From contig JAGBZZ010000106.1 of assembly GCA_017652965.1 (NCBI GenBank), positions 1 through 14,620 of the forward strand: DNA of 14,620 bases. The letters run 5' to 3'. Shown piece after piece: positions 1-8,400 of the stretch. The position numbers were made by a program, and so were the translations under genes. The notes under the pieces were generated by a model. It had not been told where the DNA came from and did not search any database. It saw nothing but the letters and a program-made list of their open reading frames with translations. The stretch is from Clostridia bacterium. Its GTDB lineage: Bacteria; Bacillota_A; Clostridia; Oscillospirales; CAG-272. Every line of letters starts with the position of its first letter. Within the stretch, counting starts at the first letter, position 1.

Positions 1-3
1 CCC

Positions 4-969
4 ATGAAGCTTTGTGTTCTTGAAAATCTGTATGCGGGTCGGCCGTTTGCCGAGTCGCTTTCCCGTCTTGCCTCGCTTGGGGTGGAGGCCCTGGAGATCG
101 GGGCGGGCGGCTATCCCGGCAAGGCCCATTGCGATCCTGCCGCCCTGCTTGCCGACAAGGCCGCGCTTGCTGACTTTAAGGCTACGGTGGCAGACCACGG
201 CATGCCCATTGCGGCACTGGCCGCCCACGGCAACCCCGTGCATCCGGATGCCGACACCGCCGCGGCCTTTGACACCGATTTCAAAAATGCCGTCCTTCTG
301 GCCGAGGAGCTGGGCGTGGATACCGTGGTGACCTTCTCGGGCTGCCCCGGCGACCATCCGGGTGCCAAATATCCGAACTGGGTCACCTGCCCGTGGCCCG
401 AGGATTTTCTGAAGATCCTTGACTACCAGTGGAACGACGTGATCCTGCCCTACTGGCAGAAGACCGGCGAGTTCTGTGCCGCCCACGGGGTGCGCGTGGC
501 CTTTGAGATGCATCCCGGCTTCTGCGTCTACAACACCGAAACCATGCTTCGCATCCGCCGCGAGATCGGCCCTGTCCTGGGTGCGAACTTTGACCCCTCG
601 CACCTTGTATGGCAGGGGATGGACCCTGTCACCGCCATCCGTGCGCTCGGCGATGCCATCCACCACTTCCACGCCAAGGATACCCGTATCGATCCCGCCA
701 ACACCGCGGCAAACGGTGTCCTTGATTGCAAGCACTACGGGGACGAGCTGAACCGCTCCTGGGTCTTCCGCACGGTCGGCTACGGCCACGGCGAGGGCTA
801 CTGGCGTGACATCATCAGTGCCCTGCGCCTTGTGGGGTATGACCGTGTCATGTCCATTGAGCACGAGGACAGCCTCCTGTCGATCGACGAGGGGCTCGAA
901 AAGGCGATCGCCTTCCTGCGCCCGCTGATCCTGAAAACGCCGAAGCCGGGCACGATGGCTTGGGCTTGA
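4..969 (+). CDS. Sugar phosphate isomerase/epimerase (xylose-isomerase-like TIM barrel)
   Basis: A 321-residue cytoplasmic protein with no signal peptide. Family features are clear: N-terminal strand MKLCVLENL, the GVEALEIGAGGYPG segment near residues 26-39, and the four usual metal-ligand positions of the AP-endonuclease-2/xylose-isomerase-like fold: E168 in AFEMHP, D197 and H200 in NFDPSH, H223 in HFHAKD, and E286 in SIEHED. Such proteins isomerise or epimerise sugars or polyols (for example inosose, hydroxypyruvate or ketose substrates) using a divalent metal; the substrate cannot be read from sequence. Length fits the family. The ATG lies three bases inside the window, so its ribosome site and promoter are outside; the protein start matches the usual family start, so it is probably complete. 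A terminator follows directly, making this the last gene of its transcript. It may serve the same carbohydrate pathway as the later genes, which is inference. Confidence 0.9.
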   Translation: MKLCVLENLYAGRPFAESLSRLASLGVEALEIGAGGYPGKAHCDPAALLADKAALADFKATVADHGMPIAALAAHGNPVHPDADTAAAFDTDFKNAVLLAEELGVDTVVTFSGCPGDHPGAKYPNWVTCPWPEDFLKILDYQWNDVILPYWQKTGEFCAAHGVRVAFEMHPGFCVYNTETMLRIRREIGPVLGANFDPSHLVWQGMDPVTAIRALGDAIHHFHAKDTRIDPANTAANGVLDCKHYGDELNRSWVFRTVGYGHGEGYWRDIISALRLVGYDRVMSIEHEDSLLSIDEGLEKAIAFLRPLILKTPKPGTMAWA

Positions 970-988
970 TTTATCACTTTCGCACAAT

Positions 989-1028
989 GGGACGGACTGC
1001 TTTTTGGCGTCCGTCCCTACTCTTTTTT
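989..1028 (+). terminator. Rho-independent terminator after the isomerase
   Basis: A perfect 9-bp stem (989-997 GGGACGGAC with 1009-1017 GTCCGTCCC), an 11-nt loop, and a T-rich tail with six T's at 1023-1028. It lies 20 bases after the stop codon and separates the isomerase from the large secreted gene. Confidence 0.85.
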
Positions 1029-1086
1029 GTCAGCCTTGCCAAAGGGCGTGCGGCGCTTTTGTCGCAAACGTAAAAAAGGAGAAAAC

Positions 1087-1100
1087 GCGAAAGCTTTTGC
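1087..1100. promoter_or_regulatory. Imperfect palindrome abutting the -35 box (possible operator)
   Basis: GCGAAAGCTTTTGC matches its own reverse complement at 12 of 14 positions and ends exactly where the -35 box begins. Its position would suit a repressor or activator site. It lacks the central CG typical of LacI-family operators and of the candidate operator at 9191-9208, so a link to that regulator is not supported. Confidence 0.3.
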
Positions 1101-1129
1101 TTGCAATTTATAATAAAATATGATAAAAT
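1101..1129 (+). promoter_or_regulatory. Sigma-A promoter of the first large secreted gene
   Basis: -35 TTGCAA (1101-1106), a 17-bp spacer, and -10 TAAAAT (1124-1129) preceded by TG at 1121-1122, which gives an extended -10. The predicted start is near 1136, leaving an untranslated leader of about 60 bases. The ribosome site GAGGAG (1184-1189) lies 8 bases before the ATG at 1198. Confidence 0.7.
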
Positions 1130-1197
1130 ATAAATCGGTGTATCACCCCCTTCGGTTTTTATAGAACCAGAAATATATTTTTTGAGGAGAATGCCCC

Positions 1198-4100
1198 ATG
1201 AAAAAGCGTGTACTTTCCCTGCTGCTTATGCTGGTGATGGTGTTGACGGCTGTGCCGTTCTTCGCCTTCTCGGCATCGGCTGAGACTGTGGAGGAAGAGG
1301 AGGCTGTATTTGATTACAACTCCCTTTACGTCACAAACGGTCTCATTTACGGCCTTGATTTCTATTCCCTGAACGAGTTCTGGGGTGGGTCGGCAACGAT
1401 GCCGGCTTCGCCTGCCGACTCCTTCACCGGGGAGAAGGTATCGGGTAACGGCTGGTCTGCCGACTATAAGAGCGCGATCTCGTCCTTCCAGACCGCCGTC
1501 AAGAACAAGATCGCCGAGTTCGCCTATAAGAAGACCGGCTCGATCTACATCGGCCAGTCTCTGCCCGGCTACGGCGCCAACTCCTGGAATGACAGCACCG
1601 GTGAATTCCAGAAGGGCTCGCTGGTCTTCGGTGACGGCTTTGTTACCATCCAGCATCCCCACAACAACTGCTACAATACCATTGCCGGCCTTCCCATCAC
1701 CGGTCTTTTCACCGAGGAGGTCGTAATGGCGACCAACAGCGCCAAAGCCGACGGCCAGCTTATCACCTTCCGTGACGTGGCGATCGGCGTGAATACCACC
1801 GGCGGCAGCACCCTGAAGGTGACCGGTATCACCAAGTATGCCGGCAACGAGGCCTACACGGTCACCGACCCCACCGCCTTCCCGATCGCTTCGGCCACTC
1901 CCTTCACCATGACCCTGACCGACGACCGTACCCGCGATGAGGAGACCGCCAACGCCACCCACACCACCTCGCTGTGGATCAACGGTACCGCCGTATGGCA
2001 GGACGTTCTCACGAACGACCCGGCCACCAGCGCGACCGACAACAAGAACGTCAACACTCTCTTCGGCTACGGCAACACCCTGAACAGCAACATCTACGCT
2101 GTCCGTGTGTATGACCGCACCCTGACCGACGACGAGCGCACCCAGAACTACTTTGCCGACCTCTGCAAGTGGTACAAGCTGGATATGTCCCTCTATACCA
2201 CCCTCACCGACACCTACCGTGCCACGGTGACCGAGCAGCTCCTGGAAAAGGCTGCTACCGAGAGCATCGTGCTCGGCGGTAACGATGCCGACAGGATCAC
2301 CCTGCAGACCGCGCTGAACAACTTCTCCTCCGACGTTGTGTACGGTGAGCTGAACAAGCAGGATAACTCGGCCGCCGCACAGAGCTTCCGTACTCTTGCC
2401 CAGTCCCTGCTCGCCGATATCGGTGGCGTGCTTGGCCTGCCGGTTGCCCTGCGTGCCCCTGTGTACGCCGCCGCCCTGGCCCTCACCACCCCCACCAGGG
2501 CTGAGTTTGAGGCTGCCGTTGCCGAAGCTATCGACAAGGTCATTGAGGATAACTACGGCGATTACATCAACTCGACCGACCTTACCTACAAGGATCTGTA
2601 CGTCAAGCAGGAAAACCTCGTCCTTTGGGCGGACTTCTTCGCCGCCAGAGCCACCGACGGTAACCTGTACATGGAGTACTCCTACTCGGATGCTCCCACC
2701 ACGGCCGATGGCAGTCCTCTGCCCTCCGGCTACACCACGAACTGGGTTCTGCCGAAGTACAAGGACGGTAAGTCCAACAACGGTCTGAACCCCGACCGTA
2801 TCTTCATCCCGCAGGAGTCGGGTGAGGCCGCGGCACGCGCCAAGTACATCTACCGCGGCGGTGACTTCTTCACCTTTGCCGACATTCCGGACGCCAAGTG
2901 GGGTCACACCAACATCCGTACCTGGGGTGACGGTCGCCTTATCTGCGGTCTGAACAACTCCCTCAATGTCAAGTCTCCCGGTGTGGATCAGGCCCAGGTC
3001 ACCTACCAGTTCGTTTGCGGCTGGGAGAATAACGACACCGAGAAGTCCGAAAACATGAACGTCCAGCTGGACGGTGTCCGTGCCTACTTCGTGATGGACG
3101 CCGGCAACCAGGCGGGCTACTTCAACTTCGATAACTACAACTACTACGGCTACGGTGTTTCTACCGATACCTACAGCCTTTCCAACAACGCCCTGATGCA
3201 GACGAAGCCCGGCCTTTCTTCCCTGTACGTCGGTGATTCGCTTGACATCACCCTGACCCTGGATAAGCAGATTGGCGCCGACGAGGGGCACTACTTCATC
3301 CAGCAGTACAAGACCAATGCAGACGGCGCCATTGAGTACATCGAGAGCCCCGACGAGGTGGCCATCGCCCTGAACCTTTCCAAGTATGCCCGTCTCTACC
3401 GCTACCAGATCGACGGTGCCTGGTACTACCTGCGTGTGACCGGCTCTGGCTCCACCGCTACCTACGAGGCCCGCTACGCCGAGACGATGGCGCAGAAGCC
3501 GAAGTACATCGTGGATGCCGACGGCTACCGTGTAGAGTCTGTGCCGGTTACCGTGACCAACGGCGTGATGGCTATCGATTGGGCCAACGCCAAGTACGTG
3601 ATGGACGGCGAGGAGAAGATGCTTGATGACGGCTCGCTTGCCAGCGCCGTGTACGGCCCCTGCTACCAGAACCCCTTCGAAGAGGTTGAGTTCGGCACGC
3701 CCGGCGCTGTCGGCCCGATCAACTACTACGGTACCTACGATATGGGTGTTTACGCCAACGGCGGCCAGTTCTACTACGTTTCCGGCCTCAGCTATCAGAA
3801 GTCTGATATCGGTTGGGTCGGTAACAGCGGTAACATGACCTTCTATGCCGTGCGTACCTACAACACCGTGCTGAGCGAGGCTGACATGCGTCAGAACCAC
3901 TTCGCCGACCTTGCCGGCTTCTACGGCCTTGACCTTTCGCTGTATGCTCTGCTTTCGGATAGCGAGCGTCTTGCCCTGCACGACGACCTGCGCACCCTGG
4001 AGCTTGGCCTTGCCTATGAGGACGGTATTGCCGCCTACGAGGAAGCCATCGACAAGTACCTTTACAACTTCGATACCACCCTTGAGGGTGCCGAGCATTT

Positions 4101-5235
4101 CCTTGAGATCTGTCACAACTTCGGCCTTGATACCCGCGTGATGAAGGAGCTTTCTCCCGAGAGCCTTACCCGCATCTTTGCCGAGTTTGTCGATCTTGAT
4201 CCCAACGCCGCCAACTATTCCCCCATCGTGCAGAAGGCTGTCTCCGAGGTGGTTGCCGCTGAGATCGATGCGCACTATGCCGCCGCCTACGGCCACAAGA
4301 CCATCAGCTTTGAGGGATGGCAGCTGCATAAGGAAGGCGACTTTGGCCTGCGCGCCCTGTACACCACCGACCTTGCCCGTGTAAGAGACGTGGAAGAAAA
4401 CGGCGGTGCAAAGGTTATGACCGGTGTCCTGGTTGCCAAGTATGATAAAAACGGTATTGCCTCCCTGGATGACGTTCGCGTTGCCGTGGATGCGGCGGGC
4501 GAGGTCACCGTGGGTGAGGGCGTTACCCTTGTGAAGGGCTACTGGAAGGGTGAGTATGACGCCGCCGCCGCAGACGGCGATACCCTGTATATCAAGAAGG
4601 ATACGATGATCGACGTCAGCGGTCTGTCCGAGACCTCCGAGATCTCCGCGGTACTGAAGAACGAGAAGTACTTCTACCGTGGATTCACGGTGATCGTGGT
4701 GGGCGAGGGCGCTGATCAGATGGTCTCGGTCTTCTATGACGAGGCCACCGCCGACGGCAAGACGGGCGCACAGTCCATCTACTCGCTGTCCCGCGTTGCC
4801 AAGAAGCTGAAGATGTCCGAGGTCAACATCCAGAAGGCCATGAACATCTGCGACAGAGATTCCTACATTGCGGTCGAGGTTGGCAATCAGTCTATCGACA
4901 ACTATCAGATCGTTATCTCTGCCGCCAGTGCAGAGACTGCCAAGATCCAGAGCGCCCTTTATAAGGCACTGGGCTTCAGACTGAACGAGGTGCGTGCCGC
5001 CGATGCCGCCGGTAAGTCCGGTTTCATCTACATCGGTAACTTCGACAACCTCTATGACGAAAACTGCTACGGTGTTTCGATCTTTGGTGGAAACATCTAC
5101 ATCTGGTACAACACCAATGCCGAGGCGTCCGATGCCTGTGCACTGTTCGTTGAATTCATCGAGCGGATGTACGAGGCCGGTGAGACGGCGGTGTTCCCGG
5201 AGAACGTCGAGTTTGTCCGCCGTCTGGCTGATTGA
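1198..5235 (+). CDS. Large secreted LamG-repeat protein, paralogue 1
   Basis: 1345 residues, exported by the Sec route: MKKR, a hydrophobic stretch (5-24), and a signal peptidase site after ASA (26-28). Two LamG-like jelly-roll regions follow, at about 36-325 and 461-912. Each ends in the family's closing strand and helix, with YAVRVYDRTLTDDERTQN near 299 and YAVRTYNTVLSEADMRQN near 883, then FADL. Each is followed by a helical module of about 130 residues. The last 110 residues (from about 1237, QIVISAASAETAKIQ, IYIGN near 1280) resemble the alpha/beta domain often found before catalytic domains of GH20, GH67 or DUF4838 enzymes. No catalytic domain, LPXTG signal, SLH repeat, dockerin or C-terminal membrane segment is visible. 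LamG folds usually bind glycans or proteins, so an extracellular binding or scaffold role is inferred. The gene is monocistronic, between its own promoter and terminator. It is clearly homologous along its length to the next gene. Confidence 0.85.
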   Translation: MKKRVLSLLLMLVMVLTAVPFFAFSASAETVEEEEAVFDYNSLYVTNGLIYGLDFYSLNEFWGGSATMPASPADSFTGEKVSGNGWSADYKSAISSFQTAVKNKIAEFAYKKTGSIYIGQSLPGYGANSWNDSTGEFQKGSLVFGDGFVTIQHPHNNCYNTIAGLPITGLFTEEVVMATNSAKADGQLITFRDVAIGVNTTGGSTLKVTGITKYAGNEAYTVTDPTAFPIASATPFTMTLTDDRTRDEETANATHTTSLWINGTAVWQDVLTNDPATSATDNKNVNTLFGYGNTLNSNIYAVRVYDRTLTDDERTQNYFADLCKWYKLDMSLYTTLTDTYRATVTEQLLEKAATESIVLGGNDADRITLQTALNNFSSDVVYGELNKQDNSAAAQSFRTLAQSLLADIGGVLGLPVALRAPVYAAALALTTPTRAEFEAAVAEAIDKVIEDNYGDYINSTDLTYKDLYVKQENLVLWADFFAARATDGNLYMEYSYSDAPTTADGSPLPSGYTTNWVLPKYKDGKSNNGLNPDRIFIPQESGEAAARAKYIYRGGDFFTFADIPDAKWGHTNIRTWGDGRLICGLNNSLNVKSPGVDQAQVTYQFVCGWENNDTEKSENMNVQLDGVRAYFVMDAGNQAGYFNFDNYNYYGYGVSTDTYSLSNNALMQTKPGLSSLYVGDSLDITLTLDKQIGADEGHYFIQQYKTNADGAIEYIESPDEVAIALNLSKYARLYRYQIDGAWYYLRVTGSGSTATYEARYAETMAQKPKYIVDADGYRVESVPVTVTNGVMAIDWANAKYVMDGEEKMLDDGSLASAVYGPCYQNPFEEVEFGTPGAVGPINYYGTYDMGVYANGGQFYYVSGLSYQKSDIGWVGNSGNMTFYAVRTYNTVLSEADMRQNHFADLAGFYGLDLSLYALLSDSERLALHDDLRTLELGLAYEDGIAAYEEAIDKYLYNFDTTLEGAEHFLEICHNFGLDTRVMKELSPESLTRIFAEFVDLDPNAANYSPIVQKAVSEVVAAEIDAHYAAAYGHKTISFEGWQLHKEGDFGLRALYTTDLARVRDVEENGGAKVMTGVLVAKYDKNGIASLDDVRVAVDAAGEVTVGEGVTLVKGYWKGEYDAAAADGDTLYIKKDTMIDVSGLSETSEISAVLKNEKYFYRGFTVIVVGEGADQMVSVFYDEATADGKTGAQSIYSLSRVAKKLKMSEVNIQKAMNICDRDSYIAVEVGNQSIDNYQIVISAASAETAKIQSALYKALGFRLNEVRAADAAGKSGFIYIGNFDNLYDENCYGVSIFGGNIYIWYNTNAEASDACALFVEFIERMYEAGETAVFPENVEFVRRLAD

Positions 5236-5260
5236 CATCCGGCAATTCCCACGTTATAGC

Positions 5261-5297
5261 AAAACGCGGCAGGCCTCTGCCGCGTTTTTGCTTTTTT
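5261..5297 (+). terminator. Rho-independent terminator after paralogue 1
   Basis: A perfect 12-bp stem (5261-5272 AAAACGCGGCAG with 5277-5288 CTGCCGCGTTTT), a GCCT tetraloop, and T-rich sequence through 5297. It insulates the two large paralogues, so they are not one operon. Confidence 0.9.
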
Positions 5298-5307
5298 CAC
5301 GGCGGCC

Positions 5308-5407
5308 TTGCATTTCCTTTTTGGCCATATTTTTCCCGAAAAAGAAAAAATGATATATATAATTAAAAGGAAAGAAAAAATGCAATGTCGATTTCCTTGA
5401 AATGCAA
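5308..5407. repeat. Three copies of AAATGCAA upstream of the paralogue 2 promoter
   Basis: The octamer AAATGCAA occurs at 5378-5385 and 5400-5407, exactly 22 bp apart (about two helical turns), the second copy touching the -35 box. An inverted copy (TTGCATTT) lies at 5308-5315. A separate 12-base direct repeat, AAAGAAAAAATG, sits at 5341-5352 and 5371-5382, 30 bp apart. The spacing and promoter contact suggest binding sites for a regulator; the AT-rich composition makes chance a real alternative. Confidence 0.35.
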
Positions 5408-5426
5408 TTGACAAGTGCCCAAGGAA
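5393..5426. promoter_or_regulatory. Inverted repeat around the -35 box of paralogue 2
   Basis: TTCCTTG at 5393-5399 is mirrored by CAAGGAA at 5420-5426, perfect 7-base arms with 20 bases between them. The arms enclose the -35 box at 5408-5413, so a dimeric regulator bound here would affect transcription. No regulator can be assigned. Confidence 0.3.
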
Positions 5427-5436
5427 TTGCTATGAT
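5408..5436 (+). promoter_or_regulatory. Near-consensus sigma-A promoter of paralogue 2
   Basis: -35 TTGACA (5408-5413), a 17-bp spacer, and -10 TATGAT (5431-5436). The predicted start near 5443 leaves a short leader of about 27 bases containing the AAAAGGAG ribosome site (5457-5464). Confidence 0.85.
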
Positions 5437-5469
5437 AGACTTGTAGAAATGTATGAAAAGGAGATCCTT

Positions 5470-8400
5470 ATGAAAAAACGTTTCTTTAGTGCCCTGCTTG
5501 CGGTCCTGATGCTTATCACGGCCATGCCTGCGGTGCTTCCCGCCGTGGCAAGCGAAACCGGAACAGAGCTTACGGCGCCCGATTATGATGCCCTGTACGT
5601 AACGGATGGGCTTATTTACGCGCTTGATTTTTATTCTCTTAACGAGTATTGGGGCGGCACGGCAACCCTTCCGGTGCCTCCTGCCGATACCTTCCAAGGA
5701 GAGAAGGTGGCGGACGGCAAGCTTACCGCTGCCTATCAGACAGAGGTGAATGCCTACAAAAAGAGCCTTACCGATCTTTTCGCCGGCTTCGTGACCTATT
5801 CCAATAGCACGATCGCCACCGTCCAGCAGACGCCCAGCGTGGGCACGCAGTCCTACCACGATCAGACGGGTAACAACCAGCGCGCCTCCTTTACGCTTGG
5901 GCAGGGGTATATCACCCTGACGCATCCGCATGCGAACTGCTTTGTGCATATTTCCAGCTTCCCGCAGGAGGGGACCATTACCGAAGAGGCTGTGATCGCG
6001 GCCGGCTCGGCGGAAAGCACCAACCAGTTTATCACCCTGCGTGACCTGGCCGTCCGCCTGGATGCCAAAACCGAACTGTTTGCATTCAGCGGGTTCACTG
6101 CTTACAACGGCAGTGCGGCCTACGCCCTTGACTCTGCCTTTACCCTGAAGGCCACGGTCGACACCCCCCTGACCCTGACGATAACCGACCAGCGTGTGGT
6201 TGCCGACGGTGCGGCCACGCATACCGCCTCGATGTGGGTCAACGGTGCCCTCGCCATTGAGAATGCCCAAACGGTCGATTCCAATGCCGGTACTGCCAAT
6301 ACCATGTTCGGCTATCAGTGCAGCATGGCCAGCAAGGTTTACGCCTTCCGCTTCTATAACCGTACCCTCAGCGATGCCGAGCGCGCGCAGAACCACTTTG
6401 CCGACCTTGCCAAGTGGTTCCGCCTGGACGTCTCGCAGCTTTCGCTTGTTGACACCAAGACGGCGATCGACCTTTACGAGAAGTTTGCCGATATGAGCTT
6501 TGAGACCCCCCGTGATACGGTGGTGGCGACCTACGTGGAGAACATTGCCGATGCCATTTACGGCGGCCTTTACGAGGGTCTGACTGCCGGCACGCCCGAG
6601 TATGCGGCTACCGATGCCTTTGTACAGCGTGCCGCCGCCCACTCGCTTTCGGTTTCTCTGCTTGCCCAGCTGCCCGTTGAGGATCGCCTGGCAGTCTACG
6701 CTATGGTGGCCGAGTACGAGGGCAACGATCCTGCCGAGCTTCAGCTGGTGCTGGATCTTGCGATCGAGGCGCTGGTAGACGAGAAGTACGGTGAGTACAT
6801 CGATAAGACGGTCTACGATTACCGTGACCTGTACGTCAAGCAGGAATACCTCGAAACGGCGATCGACTTCTTCGCCGCGACCCCGGAGGACGGCAACGTT
6901 TACGTCGGTGTCTCGTATGACAGCTGGGTGGACGAGTATAATGCCATCAAGTCCTCTTGGTCCTCGTCCGACAACATCTACGGCCGTGTCTTTGCCTCGC
7001 AGAACGAGGCCGTGACCTACGCCCGTGAGAACCGCCTGGAGACCGTCCGTCCCGACAACTGGAACGAGATGCTGGAGACCTACCTCTGGAAGGGGGATGC
7101 CGCCAACCTTCAGCCCCTGGATATCTCGGACCGTAACTATCCCCACACGAATATCAGAACCTATGGGGATGGGCGCCTTATCTGCACCCTCAACAACTCC
7201 TTGACCGTCAAGTATTCTAATGACGATACCGACGTGAGCTACCAGGTCGTTACCAAGGCCTCGGGCTCGCCCAACTGGCAGCTGCTTGGCTTCCGTGCCG
7301 GCTTTGGTTTTTCGGGTGATAAGATCGCCTTCACCAGCATGAACTACAACGCCTTCGGTGTGAATGCGACGACCGGTGCTGTGAACAACTCCACCCTTCA
7401 TGCGGTCAGCATCCCCTATGAGAACCGTTATTATGCCGATGCCACCTATTCGACCGATCTGACGGTTGTGGCCGATAAGAAGCCGGGCACCGACCCCGGG
7501 CACTATTACCACTATGCCCTGAACGAATCCACCGGTAAGTATGAGTTTACCGAGGTCGCCACCGAAAAGGAAGCCAACTCCGGCCTTGTGACCTACTACG
7601 GCCGCTTTGATCTTTCGCTCTATTCCAACGGCCACTATGCGGGCGGTATGACCGATATGCCCTATACGGCCGGTGGCTCGCACTCGGTCGGTAACTCGGG
7701 TGCTAACGAGTTCTTTGCCGTGCGTGTCTATTCCTGCACGCTGACCGAGGCCGACATCATGCAGAACCACTTTGCCGACCTTGCCGGCTACTACGGCTTT
7801 AACCTGTCGCTTTACTACCGCCTTACCCCTGCCGAGCGCCTGCTTGTCCACGAGATGCTGCAGGATCTGCCGCTGGGTGCCTCGCGCGAGGCGTCCGAGG
7901 ATGCCTACCTCGATGCCATCTCCTCGCTCTATTATGAGCTGGGCGGCGACACCCCCGAGTACGAAAGCTTCCGTGCGCTTGCCAGAGCCTATACCCTGGA
8001 CGTTACCACCCTGCGCACGCTCTCGCCCCTGACGAGACAGCGCCTGTATGCCATGATGGCCGCCGACGGCCGCTACACCGCCGACAGTGTATGGTTCCCC
8101 GCACTCCTGCAGAGCCATCTTGAGGGGTACGTGGCACAGATGAAGGAGGAGTACTACGCAGAAAGCGTGGTGCACGCCTTGACCGAGCATCTTGGATACC
8201 AGCTGAAGAAGGGTGGCGATGCCCCCGGTATGCGTGCCCTGTTCTCCTTGGATAAGGATCAGATCGAGACCCTGCTTGCCGCATACGACGAGATCGACCT
8301 TACCCTTGGTATGATGATGCTTCCTGCGGACGACACCTCGCGTGTGACGGTTGCAGACGGGAAGGTCGTGCTTCCCGCTACGGCGATCGCCACTGTGACG

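Noticed and set aside
1070..1086. AAAAAAGGAG resembling a ribosome site in the gap before paralogue 1
   Set aside because: No start codon follows at a usable distance, and it lies upstream of the promoter.
1159..5238. An antisense open frame of about 1,360 codons covering all of the first large gene, and a similar one at 5254-9615
   Set aside because: They are in codon register with the real genes and stay open because the sense genes avoid TTA, CTA and TCA codons. The same happens opposite the alpha-galactosidase (10159-12096). They lack good starts and family resemblance, while the sense frames have signal peptides, ribosome sites, promoters and terminators.
5379..5400. A six-codon frame after a GGA-rich stretch upstream of paralogue 2 (possible leader peptide)
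   Set aside because: It lies upstream of the -35 box of the only strong promoter, so it would not be in the main transcript.
5449..5469. A start for paralogue 2 seven codons upstream
   Set aside because: It would place charged residues before the MKKR signal peptide start, has no ribosome site, and lies only a few bases from the predicted transcription start.
5472..5487. A partly palindromic AAAAACGTTT tract at the start of paralogue 2 that resembles a LacI-type operator
   Set aside because: It is explained by Lys-Lys-Arg codons of the signal peptide and breaks symmetry at several positions; too weak to call.
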